Shown here one piece after another: positions 22,624 through 34,590 of a stretch of 64,000 bases of DNA (its first letter is position 1; each line of letters begins with the position of its first letter). This DNA is from Halisarca cf. caerulea. Lineage: Eukaryota > Porifera > Demospongiae > Chondrillida > Halisarcidae. The notes under the pieces were generated by a model. That model was not told where the DNA came from. It made no database searches and saw nothing but the letters and a program-made list of their open reading frames with translations. The position numbers and the translations under genes are program-made. The DNA is taken from contig CAUJGJ010000397.1 in assembly GCA_963170055.1 (NCBI GenBank), positions 7,556,701-7,620,700 of the forward strand. The letters are read 5' to 3'.

Positions 22624-24072
22624 TCAAAAGCCTTCAAACAGTTCTTTAAGTTCTTCTGGAGTCAACTCTGGCAAAGGTGGCAGTGGTGGATTCGGTGGAT
22701 GAAAAGAGATGTTAACAGTGCATCCACTCATGTTAAAGAAAGGAGTAATTGGATGGCTGGGAGGAGGAACTGCAACATTGGCTTGGATGTTATGCTGTTG
22801 AAGAACAGATGAATATGAGACAGAATCCTTGGAACCGAGAATATTTGAAATTGCCTGATGTTGATCAGCAGTGGTTCTTTCATATAATCTCAAGGCTGTA
22901 GCTGTTCTGTGACCAGTTCGTTCCTGGATTATTTTCTCTGGTACATTGGCTTCGAATAATTGTGATGCTCCTGTTGCTCGCAAACTATGATTAGTCTTCC
23001 TTCCAGAGATGTTGGCCTCATTGCACATGGTTTGGACCATTTTACTGAGTTCGTTTCTACCGATTGGTGTACTAGAGAACCATGGAGCATCTTTTCCAGT
23101 TGGCATTCTTGAAAGTGGTCTAACATAAAACACGTCTTTCTCAAAGGCTTCTTGGGGAAGCTTGGATAAATAGAAATCCAGCAGTTGAACATGGCAACGC
23201 TCTCTGTTAGCTTGATTGGCATAGATGGGCACTATCTTATTGGCTACGTACCTTTGAGAAAATGTTCCGTTTCTATTCTTTGAGCCATTTTCGATGTATG
23301 TGTAGCAAATAGGACGATCAGAGCGTTTTAATTGAGATATCTTCAATAATCTGTGTTCTTCTCCTCCGCGAAGACAGAAGTTCTTCCCATTAAGGAAAAA
23401 CACTGAAAACAGCAAAGCACGTGGTGAGCCCATTCCAAGTGTACCTGATTCCCACAGTTGTGTTTCTTCCTCTTTGGTGAAAATATCTGCATGTTTAATA
23501 TCTGTGCCAATATTTTTCATCCTGAGGCTGTGGTAGATGTTGTCGAGTGCATTGTGTAAACGTTTAAATCTGGTGTCCTTTTTGTCCATAAAGTTGGGTG
23601 CAGCTGGATTTGTAAGCCTCATACTCCGCAAAAGCCCCGCCAGTAGATTAGAAATGGTGGATGGGGGGTAAGGTTCGCCCTTCTCATTTCGTGCTTCAGC
23701 AGCAAATAGCGAGAGCCATTGAACCAGGTCATCAACGTCAGCACGCTCTAGGAGATCTTTGGGACAAGATTCCTTTTTCGCCCTCTGACGTGCTTCTCTC
23801 CATTCTGAAAACACTTTAAGGGCCCAATGGGTTGAACGTTGGGTATTCTGCGGAACAAAATTCTTTTGTAAATCTTCCTGGTCTTCTGTAGATACAAAAT
23901 CAAAACGAGGATTGGAAGGGTTGCTATTAGTAACATCCTTTAGACCAAGACGTTTCTTCTTAGGGTGAGTTGTCTCGTCTCCGACACAATTGGAAGAACA
24001 GCCGCTCATCATCCTCGGAAAAGAGAACTCCCAACCAGAACGTTCACAGAAAAATCGCAGTCTTCGCGCCAT
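22624..24072 (-). CDS. Crypton-like tyrosine recombinase, intact
   Basis: One uninterrupted frame of 482 codons, start ATG at 24072. The N-terminal part (about residues 75-180) has a core-binding fold-like helix set (STHWALKVFSEWREARQRAK, VDDLVQWLSLFAAEARNEKG). The catalytic domain shows the R-H-R-H-Y order: Arg in CLRGGEEHR, HSLR in KTNHSLRATGASQLFEANVP, GH in ERTGHRTATALRLYER and Tyr in that last motif. Similar domains occur in vertebrate proteins derived from Cryptons. Such enzymes cut and rejoin DNA through a covalent phosphotyrosine link. The C-terminus is proline-rich (PPNPPLPPLPELTPEEL). The neighbouring TE genes are broken but this one is not, so it may be recent, active or retained by the host. 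Confidence 0.82.
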   Translation of the reverse strand: MARRLRFFCERSGWEFSFPRMMSGCSSNCVGDETTHPKKKRLGLKDVTNSNPSNPRFDFVSTEDQEDLQKNFVPQNTQRSTHWALKVFSEWREARQRAKKESCPKDLLERADVDDLVQWLSLFAAEARNEKGEPYPPSTISNLLAGLLRSMRLTNPAAPNFMDKKDTRFKRLHNALDNIYHSLRMKNIGTDIKHADIFTKEEETQLWESGTLGMGSPRALLFSVFFLNGKNFCLRGGEEHRLLKISQLKRSDRPICYTYIENGSKNRNGTFSQRYVANKIVPIYANQANRERCHVQLLDFYLSKLPQEAFEKDVFYVRPLSRMPTGKDAPWFSSTPIGRNELSKMVQTMCNEANISGRKTNHSLRATGASQLFEANVPEKIIQERTGHRTATALRLYERTTADQHQAISNILGSKDSVSYSSVLQQHNIQANVAVPPPSHPITPFFNMSGCTVNISFHPPNPPLPPLPELTPEELKELFEGF

Positions 24073-24124
24073 AATACGAGGGCGTTAAAGGAGCCATAGT
24101 AACAGGAGATATAACACTCATCGC

Positions 24125-24231
24125 CCAGCTGATGCGTGATACGATTCATACAGTGCACTCGCCCTCGGGCGTTTCGCGCCCTCGGGCCTTGTGCACTGTA
24201 TGAATCGTATCACGCATCAGCTGGGCGATAA
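24125..24231. repeat. Large perfect palindrome with CTCGCCCTCGGG core
   Basis: Arms of about 36 bp are exact reverse complements (CCCAGCTGATGCGTGATACG... and ...CGTATCACGCATCAGCTGGG). The centre is CTCGCCCTCGGGCGTTTCGC followed by GCCCTCGGG. It lies just upstream of the Crypton-like start codon (24072). Cruciform extrusion or hairpin RNA is possible. Confidence 0.95.
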
Positions 24232-24485
24232 CTATTACTTACCGCGCTTTAGCCAATCTTCTTCCCAGAACGAATACGATTGAACGATTTATATAGGGAT
24301 GAACGTTCGCAAGTGCACAGAAAATGCAAAATGATTGCTGCAGGAAAAACAAACTCAATGCGTACGCATTATAGCCTGACGATTTATCATGCACATGTCA
24401 CATGACTTGAAGCCATTGAATAACATTTTCGCTCGGATTCCAACTAATTAGCACCCAGGGCAGATTCGGACATGTTCCACATGCG

Positions 24486-25411
24486 ATGGCATCCTGTTTG
24501 CGAAGTCGCACTTCTGCTTATAGTGAGGACTTACGATGGAGGATGGTATTTCAGCATGAGTTGAAAGGTATATCGTATAACACAATTGCAAGAAATCTAA
24601 ATGTTGATGCATCAACCGTACGGAGAACTGTGGATTTGTTTTGGGCCACTGTTGATGTGCAGAAGAGGCCGTATCCGAGAAGTGCTGCAAATGCGAGACA
24701 GAAACTCAACGATTGTGCGCAACTCTTCATCATGTATCAAATTATCGATCTACCGGGAATATATCTGCACGAAATACAAGAGGCATTAGAGGAAGACTTG
24801 GAATAGAAGTCGGCATCAGTTGCATAATAATATTATGTAAATTTTTGAGGAAATGTGGCTTTACCCGACAAAGGATTTATTCTTACGCCGTTCAGCGAAA
24901 TGATCAGCTAAGAAGTGAATTTCATAACGATGTCTCCTTGTACGATGCAGAAATGTTGATTGTTTGGATGAAACGGGCAGTGATCTTTGAGATACTTACC
25001 GAAAGAAAGGTTATAGCGTAAGGGGTATGCCGTTGAGAGAAAGATTGTATGAACGCAGGGAGCACATCTCATGCATTGCTTTTATATCAACATCTGGCTT
25101 ACTGGACTGTGAAATTGTGCATGGCCCTGTGATGGAGACACATTTTATGAAATTGTGCAGAGATCATTACTACCAAATTTAATCCTCACTCAGTGGTAAT
25201 AATGGACAATGCTGCAATACATCATATAGATGACGTTGTCAAGCTAATTTAATTTAATGAGGTTGGAGCCTTAGTTCATTTTCTTCCTCCCTATTCACCG
25301 GATTACAATCCCATTGAGGAGGCTTTTTCGAAAATTAAATTGGAAATGAAGAAAGTTGAAGGTCAAGGACACATGAACATTGATGACATTGCATTGACGG
25401 CCTTTTCGTAA
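24486..25411 (+). pseudogene. Tc1/IS630-like transposase relic
   Basis: It opens MASCLRSRTSAYSEDLRWRM with a helix-turn-helix (ISYNTIARNLNVDASTVRRT). A frameshift near 24800 leads into FLRKCGFTRQRIYSYAVQR. After another shift near 24970 the first catalytic Asp lies in LDETGSD, followed by TGA 24988-24990 where Arg is expected. VVIMDNAAIHH carries the second Asp and LPPYSPDYNPIEEAFSKIK the Glu, separated by a further lesion near 25245. Family members cut and paste at TA sites; termini were not located. Confidence 0.8.
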
Positions 25412-25793
25412 ACTTTATAATATTATGATATAATCATGGTACATTCTACAAGACCAAGTATGATAATTATAACAGGGTCAAGTTTTAAATTGAATTGGTA
25501 TGCATGTCATTGAGTTAATTTATGTTATATAAACAACAGTTACTTGAAGATGACTTTATAGTTAATATTATGTACAATTATTGATTACAATCACCTGATA
25601 AACATGAATTAAAATCAATTGGTCAATGAATTAAAATTGATCACTGAATTACAATATAGAAAACTGAATGCTGCCTAGTTTGAAGTTATATAGTGCTATT
25701 TGGTAGCTGAAAGATCAGACATGGCTTGCAAAATGGTAAGTTTCTGCTGCAGAAACTCTTTTTCATCCAGAACTTGATCCTCAAACAATTTTT

Positions 25794-26669
25794 TTATAGA
25801 GCTGAGTTGTTCAAGGTATCTTGACTGTACTCTTGGTTGTACTCCTTATGTCTGCTTTTTTCCCAGGTGACATTCCTATGCATAAGCTGCCTCCTCTCCA
25901 ACTTTGGGTGGTGAATTCTCTCCTCTCTTTTTAATAGAGACTTTTTTAAGGTTCCTGAAATAGCTGGTACTGCTGGTGGGTTATCAGTCGTTGAATGTAT
26001 GCCTGCAGTTATCATCCTTGCCCACAAGCGGTATTGCACCATACTATATTGGTCACTGTGTTGTTTCTGAAGGTCAGTTACAATTTGTTGCGTCTTTTCA
26101 CTCAGCTGTGCTCTTTTTCCAGCTGCTAAAGGCCCATTATCCTGTTTAGATCGTTTATTTGCAGACACTGGCAAATCTTCCTCATCATCTTCAGCAGTAC
26201 GAGCATCACACCACAAAAGTATCTCAGATGTTGACTGACCCTTATACATTGCATCAATATCATCATTAATACACAACCAAATTTTGGAAGATTGCCGCCC
26301 TTCAAAGTAACCGACTTGGAATTTACTAGATATTGCAGGTACTTGGTTGTCAAATTCTTCAATAAGTTTTTCTTTCAGATGATGAATGGTAGAAAATCTA
26401 TCACAATACTGCAGTCTCCGCGTTTGGAAGTCGTTTTTTTTCTTCTGATTTATGATTTTCACCCGGTACGAATAAGTTTCTTTCACTTTTTCCTTTTCCT
26501 CCCGCTGAGCTAACAGTGAAGCTGTTAATTGGTACAACTGTTTTGAGTCCATTGGTGCTTGGATCAAAAAAGGAGTAGCTGTACGAACGGAATTACCATT
26601 ACCACTAACAGAAATACGAGAATTGCTCGTCATCCCAACCGAAGGGGAATGCTGCCCGCCAAAAATCAC
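25794..26669 (-). CDS. Single-exon protein with a PB1-like domain, function unknown
   Basis: An open frame of 291 codons starts MIFGGQHSPSVGMTSNSRIS. Residues about 65-150 (YSYRVKIINQKKKNDF ... FQVGYFEGRQSSKIWLCIND) resemble a PB1-like ubiquitin fold. A nuclear-localisation-like patch (ANKRSKQD) follows, then a motif SMVQYRLWARMITAGIHST that I associate with repeated, uncharacterised invertebrate and fish proteins. The C-terminus is basic and glutamine-rich. It lies just downstream of the integrase-core gene on the same strand. It could be a host gene or a TE accessory gene. Confidence 0.55.
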   Translation of the reverse strand: MIFGGQHSPSVGMTSNSRISVSGNGNSVRTATPFLIQAPMDSKQLYQLTASLLAQREEKEKVKETYSYRVKIINQKKKNDFQTRRLQYCDRFSTIHHLKEKLIEEFDNQVPAISSKFQVGYFEGRQSSKIWLCINDDIDAMYKGQSTSEILLWCDARTAEDDEEDLPVSANKRSKQDNGPLAAGKRAQLSEKTQQIVTDLQKQHSDQYSMVQYRLWARMITAGIHSTTDNPPAVPAISGTLKKSLLKREERIHHPKLERRQLMHRNVTWEKSRHKEYNQEYSQDTLNNSAL

Positions 26670-27030
26670 ACGCGCATGCTCAAGTAAGGCAATTGGTCAA
26701 ATGACTATCACGTGCTTTGCGAAATTTGCTTGGATACGGCAACTTTGTATAAAAACCCTGTACATTATAATGTATTCACTTACATTGAACTCCAAAGTAT
26801 ATTTATTATTACAATCAATTAAACAATGTTTTTCAAAACTGTGACTTGTGACACTGTGATAGTAATGAATTTGATCGATTATGCATGCTTCAGATCCAAA
26901 TTCTACATGTGCAGTTTGTGTACAAATATATAGCATGCATGCATGCATAATATTACATATTGAACCGTGTACTATATGTACTATATAAATAAAGCTACAT
27001 ATTTGCAACTAAATGACAATAAATACCCAC

Positions 27031-29236
27031 CATATTTGATACAGTGATTTGCTCATGAGTCATATCAAATGATGCTTTGAGCAAAGCATCTGCTTCCTCC
27101 TTGAAATCTTGTTTATAAAAAGGTGGAGGCCTCTCACTATCGTGTAGCATCCCATGCATCCACACACCTGAATCAACAGATTTGGCATAGTTTTGAGTAC
27201 CTGCATGCACAATGAAAGTACTTTCAGATTCAAATATATATGGCTTTAACAACAAAAATAAACATTTGATTCAATATGTAGTAAACAATGTACGTCATGC
27301 ATGACTACGTATAATTAGTCCACAAATATATGCATGCATGGTCGGATGGTCATGCATGCATGCACAATGTGTAAATAAATGATTACCATTAAGCTCCGGG
27401 AAGTCATATAAATCCTTTGGTACTCCACTAGGACAGTCTGCCAAGTGATTCACCCTAATTCTGTGCTCATTCCAATGCACTAGCTACTCATCCAGTTCGC
27501 TCTGCAGGAGTTCTGCACATGTATATGCCAGGCACTGCCTGCAGAATATGATAAAACAAATCATGCATGCAGGCACTTTGAATAACCTTATATAACAAAT
27601 GTTGCAATTATTACATTTGCATGCCTCGTAGCACTCAGTGGCATGCATACTTGTGGAATGCACTGGATGTGTTTAATTGCTGGTTGGCAACCATATCCTT
27701 GAAAATATCAATCCACCAATGTGTTTTTTGACGTCTTAGCTGAGACCACCAACTTTCTATTCACTGTAGAAATAATTAAGAGAACATGCATGCAACAAAC
27801 AATAGATTAATAATCAGCAAATGAATGTACCATTCAAAAGTGTTCAGAAAACTTACCACATTGGCTTTGGATGGCCCATAAATAAAACTTTTGGATCCAT
27901 TCAGCTCGTCATTGTGCATGGACCTCAGGGCAATTTGAATAGCAGCCATATCACAATTCTCAGTGCCATAATCATAACGTAGCACTGTGGGACAGCCTGC
28001 AAATTGATATTACAAAGAGACGGCGTTTAGACTCTGAGTTTACACACATTTAATTTATCATGCAGAAATGCAATGCACTGAATAATTATTATATACCTTT
28101 GATTTGCTCAATGCACTCCAGAAAATAACGTGCTATCACTTTCGGATTCTGTTTTGTAGGTACTACTTTCAACCACAACAACTTCCGCGAGTACCTGAAT
28201 CAAATATATGAATGCATTATATATGTAATATATAATTATACTCTTGCTGGCAGTATATTGGAAAACAGTTTTGTACCCATCGATGCAACCATGGATCTTA
28301 AAGCCATAGGGTGACAGCTTGTCATAACCATCAGTATGCCAAAGATAATTTGGTCCCTAATGCAGATAAATTAAAACTATAAAGACGTTCAACATAATAA
28401 TTGCCTATAATGCATGCAGTATATTCCTGCATGGTACATATATCATAAATTCATATGCATTCCATATATTGATCACATATACCTTGTTCCTGTATATTCT
28501 TCTTTTCAGTCTTCTTTTCTTCCACATTGCAGTCCCGGACGGGTCTTCTTGGTGCAGAATTCTCATTACAGTGCTTCTAAAATTACAAAGCAGTGATTCC
28601 AAATTTGTTTCCATAATTATACATGCAGGCTTTGTTCACCTTGTTGTGGAACAGTGGTACTTCTGTCAAAGTCTTTGCCACATAGATCTGTACCCCAGGC
28701 AACTCCTTGAAGTCGTCAGCTCTTGCTGAATGGGTATATCATGAATGATAGAAACATGAACTCAAACATGCATAATAATATATCACACTAAACATTTAGG
28801 TGGGCTTACCCTGATCAAAAGTTTCACATCTGCTTCAGATGTATTCTGTTTCTTCCGATAGATTCATTCTCCTAAACTGTAATTTCAGCCAGCTAGCACT
28901 ATATACATGCAAGGCAAACAATCGGCATGCTGTTGGTTGCGGTATGCATGGCCCTTTTATTATAATTCACAACTATACTTATATTCTGCCTCAGAATCAT
29001 GAAACTGTGTATTCATACGTTTACTAGACTGTATTTTGCTATACCATCAAGTATTCCACACTTAGTCTACTAAGTCAAATTTACCTTCTTTTCAGGCCAT
29101 GACATTTTTCCAGGGAATAAATGATATCTTTATAGGGTTTCCAAGTATAAAACTCTTTCCTTAGGATATCTGCATCGAAGCAAAAGAATCTAGTAGCTGG
29201 AAGCTCAGAACATCGGTCATACACTCGGTTCGTCAT
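27031..29236 (-). pseudogene. Multi-exon integrase-core (rve-like DDE) gene with stops
   Basis: About ten exons descend from ATG 29236 (MTNRVYDRCSELPATRFF). In order: a basic HTH-like region, QELTTSRSCLGYRSMWQRL, ILHQEDPSGTAMWKKRRLKR, then the catalytic core GPNYLWHTDGYDKLSPYGF (first Asp), VLRYDYGTENCDMAAIQIAL (second Asp) and IESWWSQLRRQKTHWWIDIF (Glu), then WNEHRIRVNHLADCPSGVPK. The family is widespread in invertebrates and fish as integrase-domain proteins of uncertain function. Lesions: a frameshift near 28830, TGA 28666-28668 (Arg expected), TGA 27761-27763 where NQR is usual, and TAG near LDE-LVHW (about 27485). Introns are rich in TGCATGCA. Exon limits are approximate. Confidence 0.75.
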
Positions 29237-29269
29237 GTATTACCATCTAGAGAGTCGCTAGAGAATGCC

Positions 29270-29512
29270 ATTTTCTTAACGAGGGGAGGGCAGCCAATAA
29301 GCGCCTTTGGAGTGCTTCTGAAAATGCAGCGCAGTAATAGGCGCCTTCTGGGCATTTCAAAAATCCTTTGGCCCTTGTTCAAAGCAATAAACAAAATCCG
29401 AAACTTCGGCGCAACTGCGGAAAATTCTGGAAAGAATTCCGAAACTTCGGTGCAATTGTGGACAATTTTCCGATTCCGAAAAGAATTGTGCAACTTCGGA
29501 ACAAATTCCGAA
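29270..29512. repeat. Degenerate AACTTCGG repeat (reverse of 13520-13880 family)
   Basis: Units such as CCGAAACTTCGGCGCAACTG and CCGAAACTTCGGTGCAATTG recur. The block continues at 29916-30010 after an inserted B-type element. Confidence 0.65.
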
Positions 29513-29704
29513 AACAAGAGCCCCACGCACTCGAATCACTTGCAAAGCATTGGAGTGTAAGTGCACAGCTGAACATTCATAGAACATACTGTTTATTGTA
29601 ACTGAACGATTGTTTTGAAATTCTTCTAACTCCTTCCTGTATAAATTCATACTTCTCTATTACTATTATATAAATTCTCTATTATAAGACTTTTCTTCAA
29701 ATCC

Positions 29705-29793
<89 letters not shown>

Positions 29794-29915
29794 GACGAGC
29801 GTTACACACCGGAAGTCCAAATGAAAACAATATAAAAAGATAGATCTGTTGAACTAACCTACAGAGATTTAAAATTGTACTTACAATGCATGAAATTTCC
29901 TGCGGCAGCCCCTAA
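29513..29915 (+). mobile_element. B-type hairpin element, copy 3, rearranged
   Basis: It starts AACAAG but most of the first hairpin arm is deleted (AACAAGAGCCCCACGCAC). The internal palindrome is also shortened. The TA tract is very long (about 29707-29791). Near the 3' end about 65 bp of foreign sequence lies between AACAATATA and the terminal CCTGCGGCAGCCCCT. Confidence 0.8.
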
Positions 29916-30010
29916 AAATCCAAAACTTCGGTGCAACTGCGGACGATTCTGAAATTTCGGCGCAACTGCGGACATTATTCCGACTGCAGTGTACCTGAGG
30001 GCTTCCGCAT

Positions 30011-30046
30011 TCACCTCACCGGAAGTGTCCGGAACGTCCGGAACGA

Positions 30047-30098
<52 letters not shown>

Positions 30099-30242
30099 AA
30101 CAACATGGCGGACTTTTAGTGAATTTTGTGTCTTTGCCTCTGTTTTCGTCAACGAAGAATCTTTGAGACCTAAAGATTTGGATTGAGAGTTAATCACGAA
30201 GATTCAACTCGCTCCAAGAATTTCCGTGGGCCTTCAATTTTT
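30011..30242 (-). repeat. A-type repeat end, host of a nested copy
   Basis: Reverse-oriented A-type sequence: CACCGGAAGTGTCCGGAACG, (TA)n, GTCAACAACATGGCGGAC, ending GGGCCTTCAATTTTT. The continuation is found at 32829, after the nested copy 30243-32828. Confidence 0.8.
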
Positions 30243-30312
30243 GGGCTGCCAGAAGGCGGCCCTATATTGTTTTTACTTTCACCGGAAGTGTCCGGAACGT
30301 CCGGAACGATGT

Positions 30313-30352
<40 letters not shown>

Positions 30353-31213
30353 GTCAACAACATGGCGGACTTTTAGGCGGTAGTCGAAGTCGTTGGTATT
30401 ATTCAGTGAATTTTGTGTCTTTGCTTCTGTTTTCATCAAGAAGAATCTTTAAGACCTAAAGATTTGGATTGAGAGTTAATCACGAAGATTCAACTCGCTC
30501 CAAGAATTTCCGTGGGCCTTCAATTTTTAGAGGTAGAGCGAGTGGTTTAAAGTTGTTGTCTTCATTTTAGAAGTTGTGAAAGGACTCGAAAACTGACAAA
30601 AGCTGTTAAGCCGCCTCATCTAACAAGAAAGAGAACTTTGACGAAGAATTTAGGACGGAAACGTTGTTGGAAGGATGATTTTACTGAGACATTGTACCTT
30701 ACGCTACCTCGGAAGTCCATGGAAACGAAGAAAAGGCTAAAGAAAGCTTCGGAAACAGGTAAGATGAGTGTGGAAAGCCTTTTGTCTTTTAGTTAACCAT
30801 TATGGAGTACTTGAACGCTCATGTGAAAGTGTGTATGTATACGTGTGTGTTATCTTGTGTATGTGTGTTTGCTTAGGTCCTCTAATAGATACTATGGTTC
30901 AACACGTCAGAGAATAGGACGCAGATGTTTGGATGAGAAGAAAACCTTTGAACCGCGAAAGTATGGAAACAACGGGAAGATCCAAAGAAGTTTGGGGAAC
31001 AGGCAGGTAAGACGAGAGATGAAAGCTCTGTTTGGAATTAGCAAACCGTTTTCAAACGGTTGAACTTGTATGACAAGTGTTTCGGTGAGGTTTAGTGAGA
31101 GCAGGCCTTCAGTGGAAAAGAATTTCTTCAAGTAGTTTTTTTGGATATGTTCGCGTTTGTGTATGTTAGCGTAGATGTTGTATACTATGTACCCGTATCT
31201 ATGTTGTTTGGTG

Positions 31214-31216
31214 TGT

Positions 31217-31262
<46 letters not shown>
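31214..31262. repeat. (TG)n microsatellite
   Basis: Inside the composite element; a second tract is at 31484-31543 and a third, mixed, at 31755-31820. Confidence 0.95.
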
Positions 31263-31267
<5 letters not shown>

Positions 31268-31479
31268 ATTGAGTATGTATGGTGTTTGTGTGTGTGTGTT
31301 TGATACAACATATAGTAGCATGCTGTAGTGGAACCAGGTATGTAGTGAAGAAGTTCCACTGTGTGTGTGTGTGTGCTTTTGTGGTTTCATTGATTATTGT
31401 TCTTTCTTTTCATGTTCAAAATATAGACTAAAGCATTGTTTCTGAAGGCCTTTGGTGAAATTGTAAGTGTTTATTTGGA

Positions 31480-31544
<65 letters not shown>

Positions 31545-32360
31545 CCTATTTGCAATCACTTGATACACCACATTAGTTATAGTACCATGCTGAAGTGGAA
31601 CCAGGTGTGTAGAGAAGAGGTTCGGCTGTGTGTGTGTATGTATGTGTCCTTTTGTGGTTTCATTGTTTATTGTTCTTTCTTTTCATGTACAGAATATAGA
31701 CTGAAGTACTGATTCTGAAGACCTTTGTTGAAATTGTAAGTGTATATTTGGATGTGTGTGTGTGTGTGTGTGTGTATGTGTGTGTATGCGTACGTGTGTG
31801 TGTGTGTGTGTGTGTGTGTTTGATTACACACATTTAGCGTGTGTGAGGATGTCCATGTATAGTGAATATTCATGTTTGTATGTACTTCACGTGTGTTTAT
31901 CACATACTATGCTAATTTATATTGTCCTTTGCAGGAATTTGATACACAGAAAGTATAGTGTATTGTATGCTTATGCGAAGAATCTAACTTGATTCTGAAA
32001 AACTACTGTGTACATGTTTTCTATAATTGACTGTATTATGCATGGATTTATAATTTGTTGAAATACTGTTATATATCATTTTGATTTTATTGTAATGGTT
32101 TATTAATGATTAGTATGTAAATAATGTCATGAATATAATAATATATACAATTATACTGTAGAATTATAATGTATATAAATTAATATATAATAGGAATAAA
32201 TAAGAGAGAGTTAAGAATAATAATAACATTAATAAAAGGAATAAATGATGAAGTTTTACTTGGAAAATGTTATTGCTGCCATGTGTGCTGGTTGTTGGTT
32301 GCCTACATGGTTAGAAAAGGAACATAAAATATATTAAATAGACATGCTGAAAGAGTACGT

Positions 32361-32690
<330 letters not shown>

Positions 32691-32828
32691 ATAATTATAC
32701 ATCACTACACAAAGCCACGTATTACTCAGGGATCTTTCAATTCTAGATCTGTGAGGATAATCTCCAAGTGATTCGAGTTTCCAGGGCCGTAGGCGGCCCA
32801 CGAGTTTTTTAAACTCGAATCACTTGTT

Positions 32829-33615
32829 AGAGGTAGAGCGACTGGTTTAAAGTTGTTGTCTTCGTTTAAGAAGTTGTGGAAGGAGTCGAAAACTGACAAA
32901 AGCTGTTAAGCCGCCTCATTCAACAAGGAAGAGAACTTTGACGAAGAATTTAGGACGGAAACGTTCTTTGAGGGATGATTTTACTGAGACATTGTACCTT
33001 ATGCTACCGCGGAAGTCCATGGAAACGAAGAAAAGGCTAAAGAAAGCTTCGGAAACAGGTAAGATGAGTGTGGAAAACTTTTTATCTTTAGTTAACCGTT
33101 ATGGAGTGCTTGAACGCTCATGTGAAAGTGTTTTAACGATGTTTAGTATGAGCAGGTCTTTAATAAAATAGTTTGTCAATGTGTTTTCGTGGATATGTTC
33201 ACGTACATGTGTGTAGTCTTGTGTATGTGTGTTTGCTTAGGTCCTCTAACCATAGATACTATGGTTCAACACGTCAGAGAATAGGACGCAGATGTTTGGA
33301 TGAGAAGAAAACCTTTGAACCGCGAAAGTATGGAAACGACGGGAAGATCCAAAGACGTTTGGGGAACAGGCAGGTAAGACGAGAGATAAAAGCTCTGTTT
33401 GGAATTAGCAAACCGTTTTCGAACGGCTGAATTTGTATAACAAGTGTTTTGGTGAGGTTTTGTGAGAGCACGCCTTCCGTTAAAAAGGAATTTCTTTCGT
33501 TTTTGGATATGTTCGCGTTTGTGTATGTTAGCGTAGATGTTGTATACTATGTACCCGTATCTATGTTGTTTGGTGTGTGTGTGTGTGTGTGTGTGTGTGC
33601 ATGTGTGTGTGTACT

Positions 33616-33646
<31 letters not shown>

Positions 33647-33665
33647 ATGTGTGCATTCGTCTGTG

Positions 33666-33709
<44 letters not shown>

Positions 33710-33734
33710 TATGTGTATAGAGGGGTGTCACTGT

Positions 33735-33800
<66 letters not shown>

Positions 33801-34150
33801 GTAGTGGTAGTGTGTATATATATTTATGTGAATTGTGTGTGCATGTATATATTGCATGGCTAGGTGTGTGTGTGTGTATGTGTGTCAGTGTGTGTGTGTG
33901 TGTGTGTGAGTGTGTGTGTCACCTATTTACAATCACTTGATACACCATATTGGTTATAGCAGCATGATGTGGTAGAACCAGTGGTGTAGTGGAGGTTTGA
34001 CTGTGTGTGTATGTATGTGTCCTTTTGTGGTTTCATTGTGGTTTTATTGTTCTTTCTTTTCATGTTCAGAATATAGACTGAAGTACTGATTCTAAAGGTC
34101 TTTGGTGAAATTGTAAGTGTATATTTGAATGTGTGTGTGTGTGTTGTGTT

Positions 34151-34188
<38 letters not shown>

Positions 34189-34260
34189 TGTGTGTGTGTG
34201 TGTGTGAGTGTGTGTGTGTGTGTGAATTTTCCTGATCTCTTTCATTTTTCTAGAGGGAGA
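32829..34260 (+). repeat. Composite repeat, continuation of the outer copy
   Basis: It resumes at AGAGGTAGAGCGACTGG and repeats the two exon-like blocks, then (TG)n tracts at 33572-33805 and 34128-34223. A basic 77-residue frame (33061 region, METKKRLKKASETG) and a basic frame at 33173-33430 (RQRIGRRCLDEKKTFEPRKY) recur in other copies but carry different stops. Confidence 0.8.
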
Positions 34261-34359
34261 CAGTGGGTGTGCATAAAACACGCGAATTTTACTTACAACT
34301 TTTTCAATTTCATCAACTTTTTCGTTTCTCTATTATGTATAGAGAAAAAGAGAGCAAAT

Positions 34360-34446
34360 TTGATATTCATATATGCACACACATATGTATACACAAGTAC
34401 ACACACATGCACACATATACACATGTACACTCGTATTCACACATGT

Positions 34447-34480
<34 letters not shown>

Positions 34481-34590
34481 ACACATGTACATACACATGT
34501 GCGTGCACACACACACAAGTACACACGTACACATACATGTGCACACACACACATGCACACACATGTGCACATATGCTCACAATAAATGTT
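34360..34590. repeat. Interrupted CA/TG tract
   Basis: Mixed CACACA and TACACATG steps. Histidine/threonine-rich frames over it are artefacts. Confidence 0.9.
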
